Origin: Gaiellasilicea sp963829845
GTDB lineage: Bacteria; Actinomycetota; Thermoleophilia; Gaiellales; Gaiellaceae
Reading direction: 5' to 3'
Assembly: GCA_963829845.1 (NCBI GenBank)
Contig: CAWHKD010000013.1
Span: 1 to 64,000, forward strand
Length of the DNA: 64,000 bases
Part shown: positions 44,843 through 53,548 of the stretch, piece after piece
Layout: every line of letters begins with the position of its first letter
How positions within the stretch are numbered: the stretch's first letter is position 1
The notes under the pieces: model-generated
Told to the model about the DNA's origin: nothing
What the model saw: only the letters and a program-made list of their open reading frames with translations
Databases searched by the model: none
Made by a program: the position numbers and the translations under genes

Positions 44843-45585
44843 TGGAGGACGCGGAGCGGCGGCAGGTCGGTCGCGTCGTCGACCTCCTCCGCGAGGTGCT
44901 CGGGCCGGACCTCGTCGGCGCCTACCTGTTCGGCTCAGCGGTCATCGGTGGGCTGCAACGGGAGAGCGATCTCGACGTGCTCGCCGTCACGGTGCGGCGG
45001 ACGACGCGCGCCGGGAAGGAGGCACTTGTGGAGCGGCTGCTGTCGCTCTCCGGCCGGCCGCGCCGGCTCGAGCTCACGATCGTGGCCGAGCGCGCGCTCG
45101 ACTTCCAGTACGGCGACTGGTGGCGGCGCGAGTTCGAGAGCGGCGATGTCGCACCGTGGTCGGGGACGGCGGCTGCGAACGACCTGACCGTCCTGATCGC
45201 GATGGTGCTGACGGCGAGTCGGCCTCTGCTCGGCCCGCCGCCGGCCGAGGTGCTCGGGCGGGTGTCTCAACGGGACGTCACGAGTGCGATGCTCGAGGGC
45301 ATCGATCCGCTGCTGGCCGAGCTCGAAGACGACACGCGCAATGTCGTCCTCACTCTCACGAGGATCTGGACGACCCTCGGCACGGGCGAGTTCCGCTCCA
45401 AGGACGCCGCGGCCGACTGGGCGCTCGAACGGATCCCGGTGGATCACCGTGCCGTCCTCGCACGGGCGCGCGCGATCTATCTCGGCGACGCGCCGGAGCG
45501 GTGGGACGACCTGCAGTCCCAGGTGCGGCCTCATGCCGACTACGTCGTCGCCGAGATCCGGCGGCTCCAGACCGCCGCAGGGTGA
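44842..45585 (+). CDS. AadA-like nucleotidyltransferase (aminoglycoside adenylyltransferase family)
   Basis: A 247-residue protein of the ANT(3'')/AadA group. The nucleotidyltransferase motif is YLFGSAVIGGLQRESDLDVL (GS plus DxD), and the C-terminal helical domain includes NVVLTLTRIWTTLGTGEFRS and DWALERIPVDHRAVL, both typical of AadA proteins. The family adenylylates streptomycin/spectinomycin. Chromosomal homologues in actinobacteria are common, and resistance cannot be assumed. GTG 44842 overlaps the aminotransferase TAG, so it is the last gene of the polyamine operon; a small amine-bearing substrate is possible. Confidence 0.85.
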   Translation: MEDAERRQVGRVVDLLREVLGPDLVGAYLFGSAVIGGLQRESDLDVLAVTVRRTTRAGKEALVERLLSLSGRPRRLELTIVAERALDFQYGDWWRREFESGDVAPWSGTAAANDLTVLIAMVLTASRPLLGPPPAEVLGRVSQRDVTSAMLEGIDPLLAELEDDTRNVVLTLTRIWTTLGTGEFRSKDAAADWALERIPVDHRAVLARARAIYLGDAPERWDDLQSQVRPHADYVVAEIRRLQTAAG

Positions 45586-45589
45586 AAGT

Positions 45590-45601
45590 GCGGTTAACCG
45601 C
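45590..45601. promoter_or_regulatory. Perfect 12-bp palindrome GCGGTTAACCGC
   Basis: Lies 4 bp after the nucleotidyltransferase stop and 56 bp before the exporter ATPase ATG, in the only non-coding gap here (71 bp). The AT core in a GC-rich region and exact symmetry suggest an operator. TAGGGT near 45626 is a possible -10 box. Confidence 0.35.
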
Positions 45602-45656
45602 CCTCTCGGCCGCCCCGCGAGCCGGTAGGGTCCGAACGACCGCCTAGGGAGGGCAG

Positions 45657-46403
45657 ATGGAGAACGGGAAACCGGCCGCGGCCGTCGTCGTCGCCGACGA
45701 GGTCACACGCCGCTATGGAGCAGGTGATACCGCAGTCGACGCGCTCAGGGGCGTCTCGCTCGAGGTCGGCCAGGGCAAGCTGACGGCTGTGATGGGGCCG
45801 TCGGGCTCGGGCAAGTCGACGCTGATGCACATCCTCGCCGGGCTCGACAAGCCGACGACCGGCACAGTCCAGATCGCCGGCACCGAGATCACGACGCTGA
45901 AGGACTCCGACCTGACGAAGCTGCGCCGCCGTCACATCGGATTCGTTTTCCAGTTCTTCAACCTGCTGCCGATGCTGACGGCCGAGGAAAACATCACGCT
46001 GCCGCTCTCGATCGCCGGCGACAAGACGGACGCCGAGTTCTTCCGCGGCCTCGTCGACAAGGTCGGCCTCGCCGACCGGCTCCACCACCGGCCGTCCGAG
46101 CTCTCCGGCGGACAGCAGCAGCGGGTCGCGATCGCGCGCGCACTCGTCTCCCAGCCGACGGTGCTCTTCGCCGACGAGCCGACCGGCAACCTCGACTCGG
46201 CCACGGGCTCGGAGATCCTCACCCTCATGCGTGACTCGGTCGACTCCTACGGCCAGACGACCGTGATGGTGACGCACGAGCCGCGCGCGGCCGCGATCGC
46301 CGACCGGATCCTCTTCCTCGCCGACGGCCTGATCGTCAGCGACGTGGCCGGCGCGACCCAGGCCGAGATCCTCGAGACGCTGAACGAGATCGCCGCTGCA
46401 TGA
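45657..46403 (+). CDS. MacB/LolD-type ABC exporter ATPase
   Basis: A 248-residue ATPase of the MacB/LolD/FtsE group. It has Walker A GPSGSGKSTLMH, the subgroup-typical LRRRHIGFVFQFFNLLPMLT, signature LSGGQQQRVAIARALVSQP, Walker B VLFADEPTGNLDSATG and H-loop TVMVTHEPRAAA. ATPases of this kind work with FtsX-like permeases as mechanotransmitters or exporters of lipids, peptides or drugs. The ATG is preceded by AGGGAGG. The stop overlaps the permease start (ATGA). Confidence 0.94.
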   Translation: MENGKPAAAVVVADEVTRRYGAGDTAVDALRGVSLEVGQGKLTAVMGPSGSGKSTLMHILAGLDKPTTGTVQIAGTEITTLKDSDLTKLRRRHIGFVFQFFNLLPMLTAEENITLPLSIAGDKTDAEFFRGLVDKVGLADRLHHRPSELSGGQQQRVAIARALVSQPTVLFADEPTGNLDSATGSEILTLMRDSVDSYGQTTVMVTHEPRAAAIADRILFLADGLIVSDVAGATQAEILETLNEIAAA

Positions 46404-48961
46404 TCAAGTTCGCGCTCAAGGGCCTGCTGGGGCGCAAGCTCCGGACGGCGCTGACGGCGCTTGCGATCGTACTCGGCGTCGCCATGATCAGCGGCACGTA
46501 CGTCCTCACCGACTCGATCGACTCGGCCTTCGACACGATCTTCACCGAGGTGCGGGAAGGCTCGAGCGCGGTCATCACCGGGAAGGCGGCGTTCGATCTC
46601 TCCGAGGGCAGCGGCGCGACTGCGCCGGCCTTCCCCGAGAGCGTCCTCACGACCGTGCGCGGTGTCGACGGCGTCGCAGCTGCCGAGGGCAGTGTCGACA
46701 GCGACTCGACGACGCTGATCGGCCGCGACGGTAAGGCCGTCGTGAACGGCGGCGCTCCCAACCTCGGCTTCGCGATCGCGCAGGGCGAGTCGCCGTTCAA
46801 CCCGCTCGCCCTCGTCGAGGGCGACTGGCCCGGGCCGAACGAGGTCGTGATCGACAGCGGCACGGCGAAGGACGAGAACTTCAAGATCGGCGACGTCGTC
46901 GGCGTCCAGGCCGAGGGTCCCGTCGAGAGGCTCAAGGTCTCGGGCATCGTCCGGCTCAACGCATCGATCTCGATCGGGGGCGCGACGCTGGCCGGCTTCG
47001 ACCTGCCGACCGCGCAGCGCCTTTTCAAAAAGGTCGGCAAGCTGGACGAGATCGCGGTCGCCGCCGCCCCCGGCACGAGCGACGCGCAGCTGATCGAGAA
47101 CATCTCAGCCGTGCTCCCGCCCGGCACGCAGGTGCGCAGCGGCCTGGCGCAGGCTGAGGACGACGCGGCCGACACGAACGAGTTCATCACCTTCCTGCAG
47201 GGCTTCCTGCTCGCCTTCGCCGGCATCGCGCTCTTCGTCGGCAGCTTCGTGATCGCGAACTCGCTCTCGATCACGATCGCGCAGCGCGCGCGCGAGTTCG
47301 CGACGGTGCGCACGCTGGGCGGCTCGCGCCGGCAGATCCTGAACTCGATCATCATCGAGGCGCTCGTGGTCGGTACGGCCGCATCCGTCGTCGGCCTGTT
47401 CCTCGGACTGGGCCTCGCGAAGCTGCTCTTCTGGCTCTTCGACGCCGTCGGCTTCACGCTGCCGAACAGCGGCCTGCTCTTCGAGACTCGGACGATCGTC
47501 GTCTCGCTGGCGGTCGGGATCATCGTCACGCTGCTCGCCAGCCTGCGTCCCGCCCTCCGTGCGACGCGCGTGCCCCCGATCGCCGCCGTCCGCGAGGGGG
47601 CGACGCTGCCGCCGTCGCGCTTCGCCCGTTTCCGCACGGTCGGTTCGCTCCTGACGATCGGCCTCGGCTTCGCCGCCCTGCTCTACGGGCTCTTCGGCAG
47701 CGGTCTCGGGACGACGCAGATCCTCCTCTGGATGGGCGTCGGCGCGCTCCTGATCTTCGTCGGCGTCTCGCTCTTCGCAGCCCGGCTCGTCCGGCCGCTC
47801 GCGGCAGCGCTCGGTGCACCCGCCGCACGGCTCGGCGGCTCGGCGGGGCGGCTCGCGCGCGACAACTCACGACGCAATCCGCAGCGGACCGCCTCGACCG
47901 CCTCTGCGCTGATGATCGGCCTGGCGCTCGTCACGCTCGTGGCGACTCTCGCAGCCGGGATCACGAGCACGTTCCGCGGCGCCGTCGACAAGATCTTCAC
48001 CTCGGACTATGCGATCACGGCGCAGAACAACTTCTCGCCGATCCCGATCGACGCCGCCGCCGCGGCCGCGAATACGCCCGGCGTCGAGGCGATCGCGAGT
48101 ACCCGCACCGGCGAGGCGCGCGTCTTCGGCTCGACCGAGTTCGTGACCGCGGTCGACCCGACCGCAGCCGAGGTGATCAAGCTCGACTGGGTGGAAGGCT
48201 CGCAGGACGTCTTCGGCGAGCTCGGTGCCGACGGCGCGTTCGTCGACGACGGCTTCGCGAAGGATCACGGGCTCAGCGTCGGCTCGCCGATCACGGTCAC
48301 CGTTCCCTCCGGCAACCAGCTCGACCTGACGGTGAAGGGCATCTTCGACCCACCGGCCGGCGGATCTCCGTTCGGCGCCGTCACCTTCTCGAGCGCGACC
48401 TTCGACGAGGTCTACGACTCGCCGCGCAACCTCTACACGTTCATCCTGATGGACGGCGGCGAGTCGGAGCAGAACACACAGGCGCTCGAGGCGTCGCTCG
48501 GCACGGAGTTCCCGAACGCGAAGGTGCAGACCCGCGACGAGTTCGTCGACAACCAGATCGCCGCCCTCAACCAGATCCTGAACATCCTCTACGTGCTGCT
48601 GGCGCTGTCCGTGATCGTCAGCCTCTTCGGGATCGTGAACACGCTCGTGCTGACTGTCTTCGAGCGCACGCGCGAGCTCGGGATGCTGCGGGCGATCGGG
48701 ATGACCCGCCGGCAGGTGCGCCGGATGATCAGGCACGAGAGCGTGATCACGGCATTGATCGGCGGGACGCTCGGGATCATCCTCGGCGTCGTCCTCGGCG
48801 CGCTGCTGATCGCCCGCGTCGAGTTCATCGAGTTCGCGCTGCCGACGAGCCAGATCATCGTCTTCGCGATCATGACCATCATCGTCGGGATCGTGGCCGC
48901 GATCTTCCCGGCCCGGCGCGCCGCCCGCCTGGACCCGCTCGAGGCGCTCCAGTACGAGTAG
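46400..48961 (+). CDS. FtsX-like ABC transporter permease, duplicated core
   Basis: An 853-residue permease with two FtsX-type units. The N-terminal helix (about 13-33) is followed by a large extracellular MacB-like domain. The first three-helix block lies at about 270-390 (LLAFAGIALFVGSFVIANSL) and another helix pair at about 430-470. A second extracellular domain and the terminal FtsX block (LLALSVIVSLFGIVNTLVLT, RELGMLRAIGMTRRQVRRMI) follow. It is twice the length of MacB-type single-unit permeases and typical of actinobacterial exporters. It pairs with the preceding ATPase. The substrate is unknown. Confidence 0.93.
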   Translation: MIKFALKGLLGRKLRTALTALAIVLGVAMISGTYVLTDSIDSAFDTIFTEVREGSSAVITGKAAFDLSEGSGATAPAFPESVLTTVRGVDGVAAAEGSVDSDSTTLIGRDGKAVVNGGAPNLGFAIAQGESPFNPLALVEGDWPGPNEVVIDSGTAKDENFKIGDVVGVQAEGPVERLKVSGIVRLNASISIGGATLAGFDLPTAQRLFKKVGKLDEIAVAAAPGTSDAQLIENISAVLPPGTQVRSGLAQAEDDAADTNEFITFLQGFLLAFAGIALFVGSFVIANSLSITIAQRAREFATVRTLGGSRRQILNSIIIEALVVGTAASVVGLFLGLGLAKLLFWLFDAVGFTLPNSGLLFETRTIVVSLAVGIIVTLLASLRPALRATRVPPIAAVREGATLPPSRFARFRTVGSLLTIGLGFAALLYGLFGSGLGTTQILLWMGVGALLIFVGVSLFAARLVRPLAAALGAPAARLGGSAGRLARDNSRRNPQRTASTASALMIGLALVTLVATLAAGITSTFRGAVDKIFTSDYAITAQNNFSPIPIDAAAAAANTPGVEAIASTRTGEARVFGSTEFVTAVDPTAAEVIKLDWVEGSQDVFGELGADGAFVDDGFAKDHGLSVGSPITVTVPSGNQLDLTVKGIFDPPAGGSPFGAVTFSSATFDEVYDSPRNLYTFILMDGGESEQNTQALEASLGTEFPNAKVQTRDEFVDNQIAALNQILNILYVLLALSVIVSLFGIVNTLVLTVFERTRELGMLRAIGMTRRQVRRMIRHESVITALIGGTLGIILGVVLGALLIARVEFIEFALPTSQIIVFAIMTIIVGIVAAIFPARRAARLDPLEALQYE

Positions 48962-48963
48962 GG

Positions 48964-50375
48964 CTAAGGCGTGGGGCGGCGCGCGACGCCGGACCGCTCC
49001 GCCGCCGCCGCGACGGCGGCGGCGACGAGCGGCGCCACCTCCCGGTTGAACACGCTCGGGACGATGTACTCGGGCCCGAGCTCGTCGTCCGCGATCGTGC
49101 CGGCGATCGCGTGGCCGGCCGCCACCTTCATCTCCTCGGTGATCGCGGAGGCGCGGACGTCGAGCGCGCCGCGGAAGATCCCGGGAAACGCAAGCACATT
49201 GTTGATCTGGTTCGGGTAGTCGGACCGTCCCGTCGCGATCACGGCGACGACGTCCTGGATCTCCTCCGGCAGCACCTCCGGGGTCGGATTCGCCATCGCG
49301 AATACGATCGCGTCGTCGGCCATCCGGCCGATCGCCTCGGGGGTGACAGCGGCAGGCCCCGAGACGCCGATGAAGACGTCGGCGCCGACGAGCGCGCTCT
49401 CGACCGAGCCGCGCTCGCCGTCAGGGTTCGTCAGCTCTGCGTACTCGGCGTGGATGCCTCGCTGGCGTCCTCGCGCCCGGCGTAGAGCGCGCCCCCGCGG
49501 TCGCAGCCGACAATCCGGCGGACGCCTGCGGCGAGGAGGATCCGCGTGATCGCGACGCCGGCGGCGCCGACGCCGAGCACGACCACCTTGACGTCCTCCG
49601 GCCGCTTGCCGACGACGCGCAGCGCGTTCAGGAACGCGGCCAGGACGACGACGGCCGTGCCGTGCTGGTCGTCGTGGAAGACCGGGATGTCGAGACGCTC
49701 CCGCAGGCGCCGCTCGATCTCGAAGCAGCGCGGCGCGGCGATGTCCTCGAGGTTGATCCCGCCGAAGCCGGGCGCGATCGCCGCGACGGTGGCGACGATC
49801 TCGTCGACGTCGGTCGTGTCGAGGCAGATCGGCCAGGCGTCGACGCCGCCGAACTCCTTGAAGAGGAGCGCCTTGCCCTCCATCACCGGCAGCGCCGCCT
49901 CGGGGCCGATGTCGCCGAGCCCGAGCACGGCCGTGCCGTCGGTGACGACCGCGACGGAGTTCTGCTTCACGGTCAGGTTCCAGACCTTGCCCCGGTCCTC
50001 CGCGATCGCGTTGCAGATCCTGGCCACGCCCGGCGTGTAGGCCATCGAGAGGTCGTCGCGCGTCTTCAGCGGGATCTTCGAGGCGATCTCGATCTTGCCG
50101 CCGAGGTGGAGGAGGAAGGTGCGGTCGGAGACCTGCTCGACCTCGATCCCGTCGAGCGCGCGTACCGCGGCGACGATCGCCTCCTCGTGCGCCTGTCCGG
50201 TCGCGAGCACGGTCACGTCGCGGACCTTCTTCCCGGGCTCGACGCGGACGAGGTCGATCGCGTCGAGCAGGCCGCCGGCGTCGCCGATCGCCTGCGCGAG
50301 CCGCGCGAACGATCCCGGCCGGTCGTCGAGGTGGACGCGTAGCGTCGTGCTGAACTGCGCCGAGAGGTGGCTCAT
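48964..50375 (-). CDS. NAD(P)-dependent malic enzyme with N-terminal ACT domain, one frameshift
   Basis: Converts malate to pyruvate and CO2; about 470 residues if repaired. The N-terminal ACT domain (about 10-85) begins TLRVHLDDRPGSFARLAQAI and suggests allosteric control by an amino acid. The malic domain has MAYTPGVARICNAI, NSVAVVTDGTAVLGLGDIGP and EALPVMEGKALLFKEFGG-like sequence. The NAD-binding motif is VVVLGVGAAGVAI. The frame shifts near 49440, and the C-terminus (VFIGVSGPAAVTPEAI, NPTPEVLPEE) continues in another frame. No key residue is lost, so a base-call indel is likely. It is divergent from the lyase gene. Confidence 0.9.
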
Positions 50376-50410
50376 GGGCCCGCGACGAGCCTAACGGTAC
50401 GCTCCCCGCG

Positions 50411-51463
50411 GTGCGCGTGACCCTTTGTGACGTCGGGCCCCGCGACGGGCTCCAGAACGAGCCGGAGACGCTTGCGCCGGACGTGCGCGCCGACCTGGTG
50501 CGGCGGCTCGTCGCCGCGGGGCTGCCGCGGATCGAGGCAGTCAGCTTCGTCAGCGACGAGCGCGTGCCGCAGATGGCGGGTGCGGAGGAGGTCGTCGCGG
50601 CCGTCGGCGACGTCGACGCAGAGCTTTCCGGGCTCGTCCTGAACGAGCGCGGTTGGGACCGGCTGGCGGCGACCGGCCTCGACCGGGTCAACGTCACGCT
50701 GGCGGCGACGGAGACCTTCAACCAGCGGAACGGGAACGCGTCGCTCGAGGAGGCAGCGGCGCGCGTCGACCGGATCCTTGCCGCCGCCGACCGTCCTTCG
50801 ACGGCGACGATCAGCTGCTCGTTCGGCTGTCCGTTCGAGGGCGACGTCGATCCCGGCGTCGTCGCCGACCTGGCCGAGCGGCTCGTCGCGGCCGGTGCGG
50901 GAGAGGTCGTGCTCGCGGACACGATCGGGGTCGCGACGCCACGGCCGGTGGCGCGGCTGGTCGAGCGCGTCTCGATCCTCGGCGTCCCGGTCGGCGGCCA
51001 CTTCCATGACACCCGCCACACGGGCGTTGCCTGCGCGTGGTCTGCCGTCGAGGCCGGCGCGACCGTGCTCGACGCCTCGGTCGGCGGGCTCGGCGGCTGC
51101 CCCTTCGCGCCGCGCGCCACCGGCAACGTCGCAACCGAGGACGTGCTCTACCTGCTCGAGCGTGAGCGGGTCGAGACCGGCGTCGACCTCAAGGAGCTGA
51201 TCGGGGTAGCGCGCTGGCTCGAAGGACTGCTCGGCCGCGCCGGCGCGCTACCCGGCGGGCGATGTCGGCTGAGCAGCGCGCGTAGCGCCGAAGTAACAAA
51301 CTGTTACTTGGAAGCGCGGACGACGCCGGCGCGGCGAGCTCCTCGATCTCGGCGTCGCTGTACCCCGCCTCGGCGAGGATCTCGCGGCTGTGCTGGCCGA
51401 GCAGCGGCGGCTCGGTGGCGTAGCGGACGCGCTCGCCGTCGGCCGAGAACGGCGGCGAGATGA
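50411..51463 (+). CDS. Hydroxymethylglutaryl-CoA lyase-like protein
   Basis: HMG-CoA-lyase family TIM-barrel enzyme, used in leucine degradation or related aldol cleavages. GTG 50411 opens RVTLCDVGPRDGLQNEPETL, the family hallmark. Other motifs: EAVSFVSDERVPQMAG, SCSFGCPFEGDVDPG, VLADTIGVATP, GGHFHDTRHTGVACAW and the active-site Cys loop SVGGLGGCPFAPRATGNV. The open frame runs to 51463, deep into the convergent CoA-transferase gene. A TGA at 51270-51272 in the next frame (reading RYPAGDVG before it) is the likely real stop, about 287 residues. Confidence 0.9.
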   Translation: MRVTLCDVGPRDGLQNEPETLAPDVRADLVRRLVAAGLPRIEAVSFVSDERVPQMAGAEEVVAAVGDVDAELSGLVLNERGWDRLAATGLDRVNVTLAATETFNQRNGNASLEEAAARVDRILAAADRPSTATISCSFGCPFEGDVDPGVVADLAERLVAAGAGEVVLADTIGVATPRPVARLVERVSILGVPVGGHFHDTRHTGVACAWSAVEAGATVLDASVGGLGGCPFAPRATGNVATEDVLYLLERERVETGVDLKELIGVARWLEGLLGRAGALPGGRCRLSSARSAEVTNCYLEARTTPARRAPRSRRRCTPPRRGSRGCAGRAAAARWRSGRARRRPRTAAR

Positions 51464-52490
51464 GCTCTTTGCCGCCGAGCTGTTGCAGGATGCCCGTCGC
51501 GCGCAGCTGCGGATCCTCCGCGACCGCCGCGAGGTCGTTCACCGGCGAGGCCGGGACGCCGGCCTCGCGCAGGCGGGAGAGCAGGCTGGCCGTCGTCGCT
51601 GTGGCGATGCGCTCCTGCAGCAGCGGGATCAGCTGCTCGCGGTTGGCGATGCGGAGCGGATTGGTCGCGAAGCGCTCGTCGCCCGCGAGCTCGGGCGCTT
51701 CGACTGCCCGGCACGTCTTCTCGAAGAGGCGGTCGTTCGCGGCCACGATCATCAGCTCGCCATCCGCGGTCTCGAACACCTGGTAGGGGACGATCAGCGG
51801 GAACGCGGTCCCGTGCCGCCCGGCTGGGGCGCCGCCCGCGAGGACGTCGACGAGCTGGTAGGGGACGAGCGAGAGGGCGGTCTCGTAGAGCGAGAGGTCG
51901 AGCGTCCGCCCCTGTCCCTCGTGCAGCGCGGCGACGATCGCGAGCGCCGCCCAGACGCCGGTGCCGATGTCGATCAGCGAGACGCCGACCCGCACCGGGT
52001 GCCCGTCGGTCTCGCCGGTGACGCTCATGATCCCCGCTGCAGCCTGCATCAGCGGGTCGTAGCCCGGCTCCGCCGCCAGCGGGCCGCTGCGCCCGAAGGC
52101 TCCGATCGTCGCGTAGACGAGCCGCGGATTGCGCGCGCGCAGCGCCTCCGGCCCGAAGCCGAGCCGCTCCGCCGTGCCCGGCCGCAGGCTCTGCACCGCC
52201 ACGTCGGCGCCGTCGGCGAGCCGCAGCAGCGCCTCGAGCCCCTGCGGTGACTTGAGGTCGAGCGCGAGCGAGCGCTTGCCCGCGTTCGCGGAGAAGAACA
52301 TGACGCTGCCGCCCTCGAAGAAGCGTGGACCCCAGTCGCGCGCCTCGTCGCCCCGCTCCGGATGCTCGATCTTGACGGCGTCGGCGCCGAGCGCGCCGAG
52401 GATCTCGGTGGCGGTCGGGCCTGCGAGCGAACTGGTCAGGTCGAGGACGCGGATGCCGGCGAGCGGGCGGAATTCCATCGCGTGCATCAT
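51189..52490 (-). CDS. CaiB/BaiF-type family III CoA transferase
   Basis: Transfers CoA between carboxylic acids. Blocks: GIRVLDLTSSLAGPTATEIL, ADAVKIEHPERGDEARDWG, LALDLKSPQGLEALLRLADG and the catalytic Asp in VGVSLIDIGTGVWAAL, then YDPLMQAAAGIMSVTGE. The open frame ends at 51189, but sequence after DAEIEELAA is not family-like; a neighbouring frame gives AGVVRASK with TAA at 51304-51306 inside a perfect inverted repeat. The true length is about 395 residues. Together with the convergent lyase it suggests an acyl-CoA degradation branch. Confidence 0.9.
   Translation of the reverse strand: MMHAMEFRPLAGIRVLDLTSSLAGPTATEILGALGADAVKIEHPERGDEARDWGPRFFEGGSVMFFSANAGKRSLALDLKSPQGLEALLRLADGADVAVQSLRPGTAERLGFGPEALRARNPRLVYATIGAFGRSGPLAAEPGYDPLMQAAAGIMSVTGETDGHPVRVGVSLIDIGTGVWAALAIVAALHEGQGRTLDLSLYETALSLVPYQLVDVLAGGAPAGRHGTAFPLIVPYQVFETADGELMIVAANDRLFEKTCRAVEAPELAGDERFATNPLRIANREQLIPLLQERIATATTASLLSRLREAGVPASPVNDLAAVAEDPQLRATGILQQLGGKELISPPFSADGERVRYATEPPLLGQHSREILAEAGYSDAEIEELAAPASSALPSNSLLLRRYARCSADIARRVARRRGRAVLRASALPRSAP
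51291..51309. terminator. 19-bp inverted repeat between convergent genes
   Basis: AAGTAACAAACTGTTACTT has perfect 8-bp arms around AAC, is strikingly AT-rich, and contains the probable stop codon of the CoA-transferase gene. It lies between that stop and the probable lyase stop at 51270-51272. Position favours a terminator; the sequence could also be a protein-binding site. Confidence 0.4.
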
Positions 52491-52512
52491 CGCGACCCCG
52501 CCCTCTGCGAGG

Positions 52513-53127
52513 ATGCTGGAAGTGTTCGAGTCGATCGTCGACGCCGTCTCCGGCTCGGACTGGAGCTATCTCGTGGTCTTCGCGGTCGCGATGATCGACG
52601 CGTTCTTCCCGATCGTGCCGAGTGAGGCCACAGCGATCGCTGCCGGCGTCGTCGCCGGTACGGGCGGCCTGAACGTCTGGCTCTGCATTCTCGCCGCGGC
52701 GCTCGGGGCGATCGCAGGCGACAACATCAGTTTCGCGCTCGGGCACTTCCTCGGCTACCGCGTCGAACGGCGGTTCTTCTCGGGCGAGAAATCGCAGCAG
52801 CGCCTGAAATGGGCGCAGGACATGCTCGACAAACGCGGCGGCTACCTGATCGTCGTCGCCCGTTTCATCCCCGGTGGGCGAACGGTGACGACCTTCACGG
52901 CCGGCTTCGTCGAGACCTACCCCTGGCGCCGCTTTCTGATGTTCGACACGCTTGCGGGCTTCATCTGGGGGAGCTACGCCGTCCTGCTCGGCTACTTCGG
53001 CGGCAAGACGTTCGAGGAGGAGCCCTGGAAGGGACTCCTCCTCGCATTCGCACTCGCGCTCGCCGTTACGGGAGTGATTGAGTTGGTGCGGCATCTTCGG
53101 GCCCGCCGCCGCGCGAAGCACGCCTGA
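52513..53127 (+). CDS. DedA-family membrane protein
   Basis: A 204-residue DedA/SNARE-associated-fold protein, a family now linked to lipid scrambling or undecaprenyl-phosphate recycling. Features: IDAFFPIVPSEATAIAAGVV (re-entrant loop with the acidic residue), GAIAGDNISFALGHFLGYRV and the signature ARFIPGGRTVTTFTAGFV. The start is ATG 52513 with GCGAGG upstream; the frame is open further but antisense to the CoA-transferase gene. The final 20 residues are highly basic (HLRARRRAKHA). It overlaps the convergent membrane-protein gene by 62 bp. Confidence 0.92.
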   Translation: MLEVFESIVDAVSGSDWSYLVVFAVAMIDAFFPIVPSEATAIAAGVVAGTGGLNVWLCILAAALGAIAGDNISFALGHFLGYRVERRFFSGEKSQQRLKWAQDMLDKRGGYLIVVARFIPGGRTVTTFTAGFVETYPWRRFLMFDTLAGFIWGSYAVLLGYFGGKTFEEEPWKGLLLAFALALAVTGVIELVRHLRARRRAKHA

Positions 53128-53509
53128 GCCCCAGATCGCGCAGGCCGCGGTGCGCGATCACGGCCGCTGTCACGGCGACGACGAGTGCGAGCAGGCCGTG
53201 GAAGCCGTGCACCCAGCCGCTCGCGGGATCCTCGTCGGGCGGCGCCAGGAAGATCTGCACCGTGCCGAGGACGAAGAGGAAAAACGTGAAGCCGATCCAC
53301 CGCCAGGCGCGCGGCCAGGCGCCGAACGCCGTCAGGAAGACCAACAGCTCGGCGGGATGGATGATCGCGAAGCCGATGAAACCGTGCGTGTCGAGCGCGT
53401 CCTGTCCTGCGCCGGTGACGTAGGCGGTGATGAAGTACGCCTGGGCGAAGACGAGGAGGACGATCAGCGTCGAGAGCACGAAGTTGAGCCACAGGAAGAA
53501 TCGTCTCAT
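53066..53509 (-). CDS. Four-helix membrane protein, unknown function
   Basis: A 147-residue integral membrane protein with helices at about 6-28 (FLWLNFVLSTLIVLLVFAQA), 43-62, 69-88 and 102-122. The sequence THGFIGFAIIHPAEL, and the GWVHGFHGLLALVV segment with histidines inside helices, resemble small actinobacterial proteins sometimes classed as DUF6220. Histidines in membrane helices could bind haem or metal, which is inference. The C-terminal tail overlaps the end of dedA. Confidence 0.75.
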   Translation of the reverse strand: MRRFFLWLNFVLSTLIVLLVFAQAYFITAYVTGAGQDALDTHGFIGFAIIHPAELLVFLTAFGAWPRAWRWIGFTFFLFVLGTVQIFLAPPDEDPASGWVHGFHGLLALVVAVTAAVIAHRGLRDLGLRRASRGGGPEDAAPTQSLP

Positions 53510-53548
53510 GCGCGCGAGCCTACGGTGCCGGGCGGATAGCGTTCAAGC

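Noticed and set aside
44842..45585. Antibiotic resistance gene call for the AadA-like protein
   Set aside because: Chromosomal, co-translated with amine genes and without mobile-element context; family membership alone does not show resistance.
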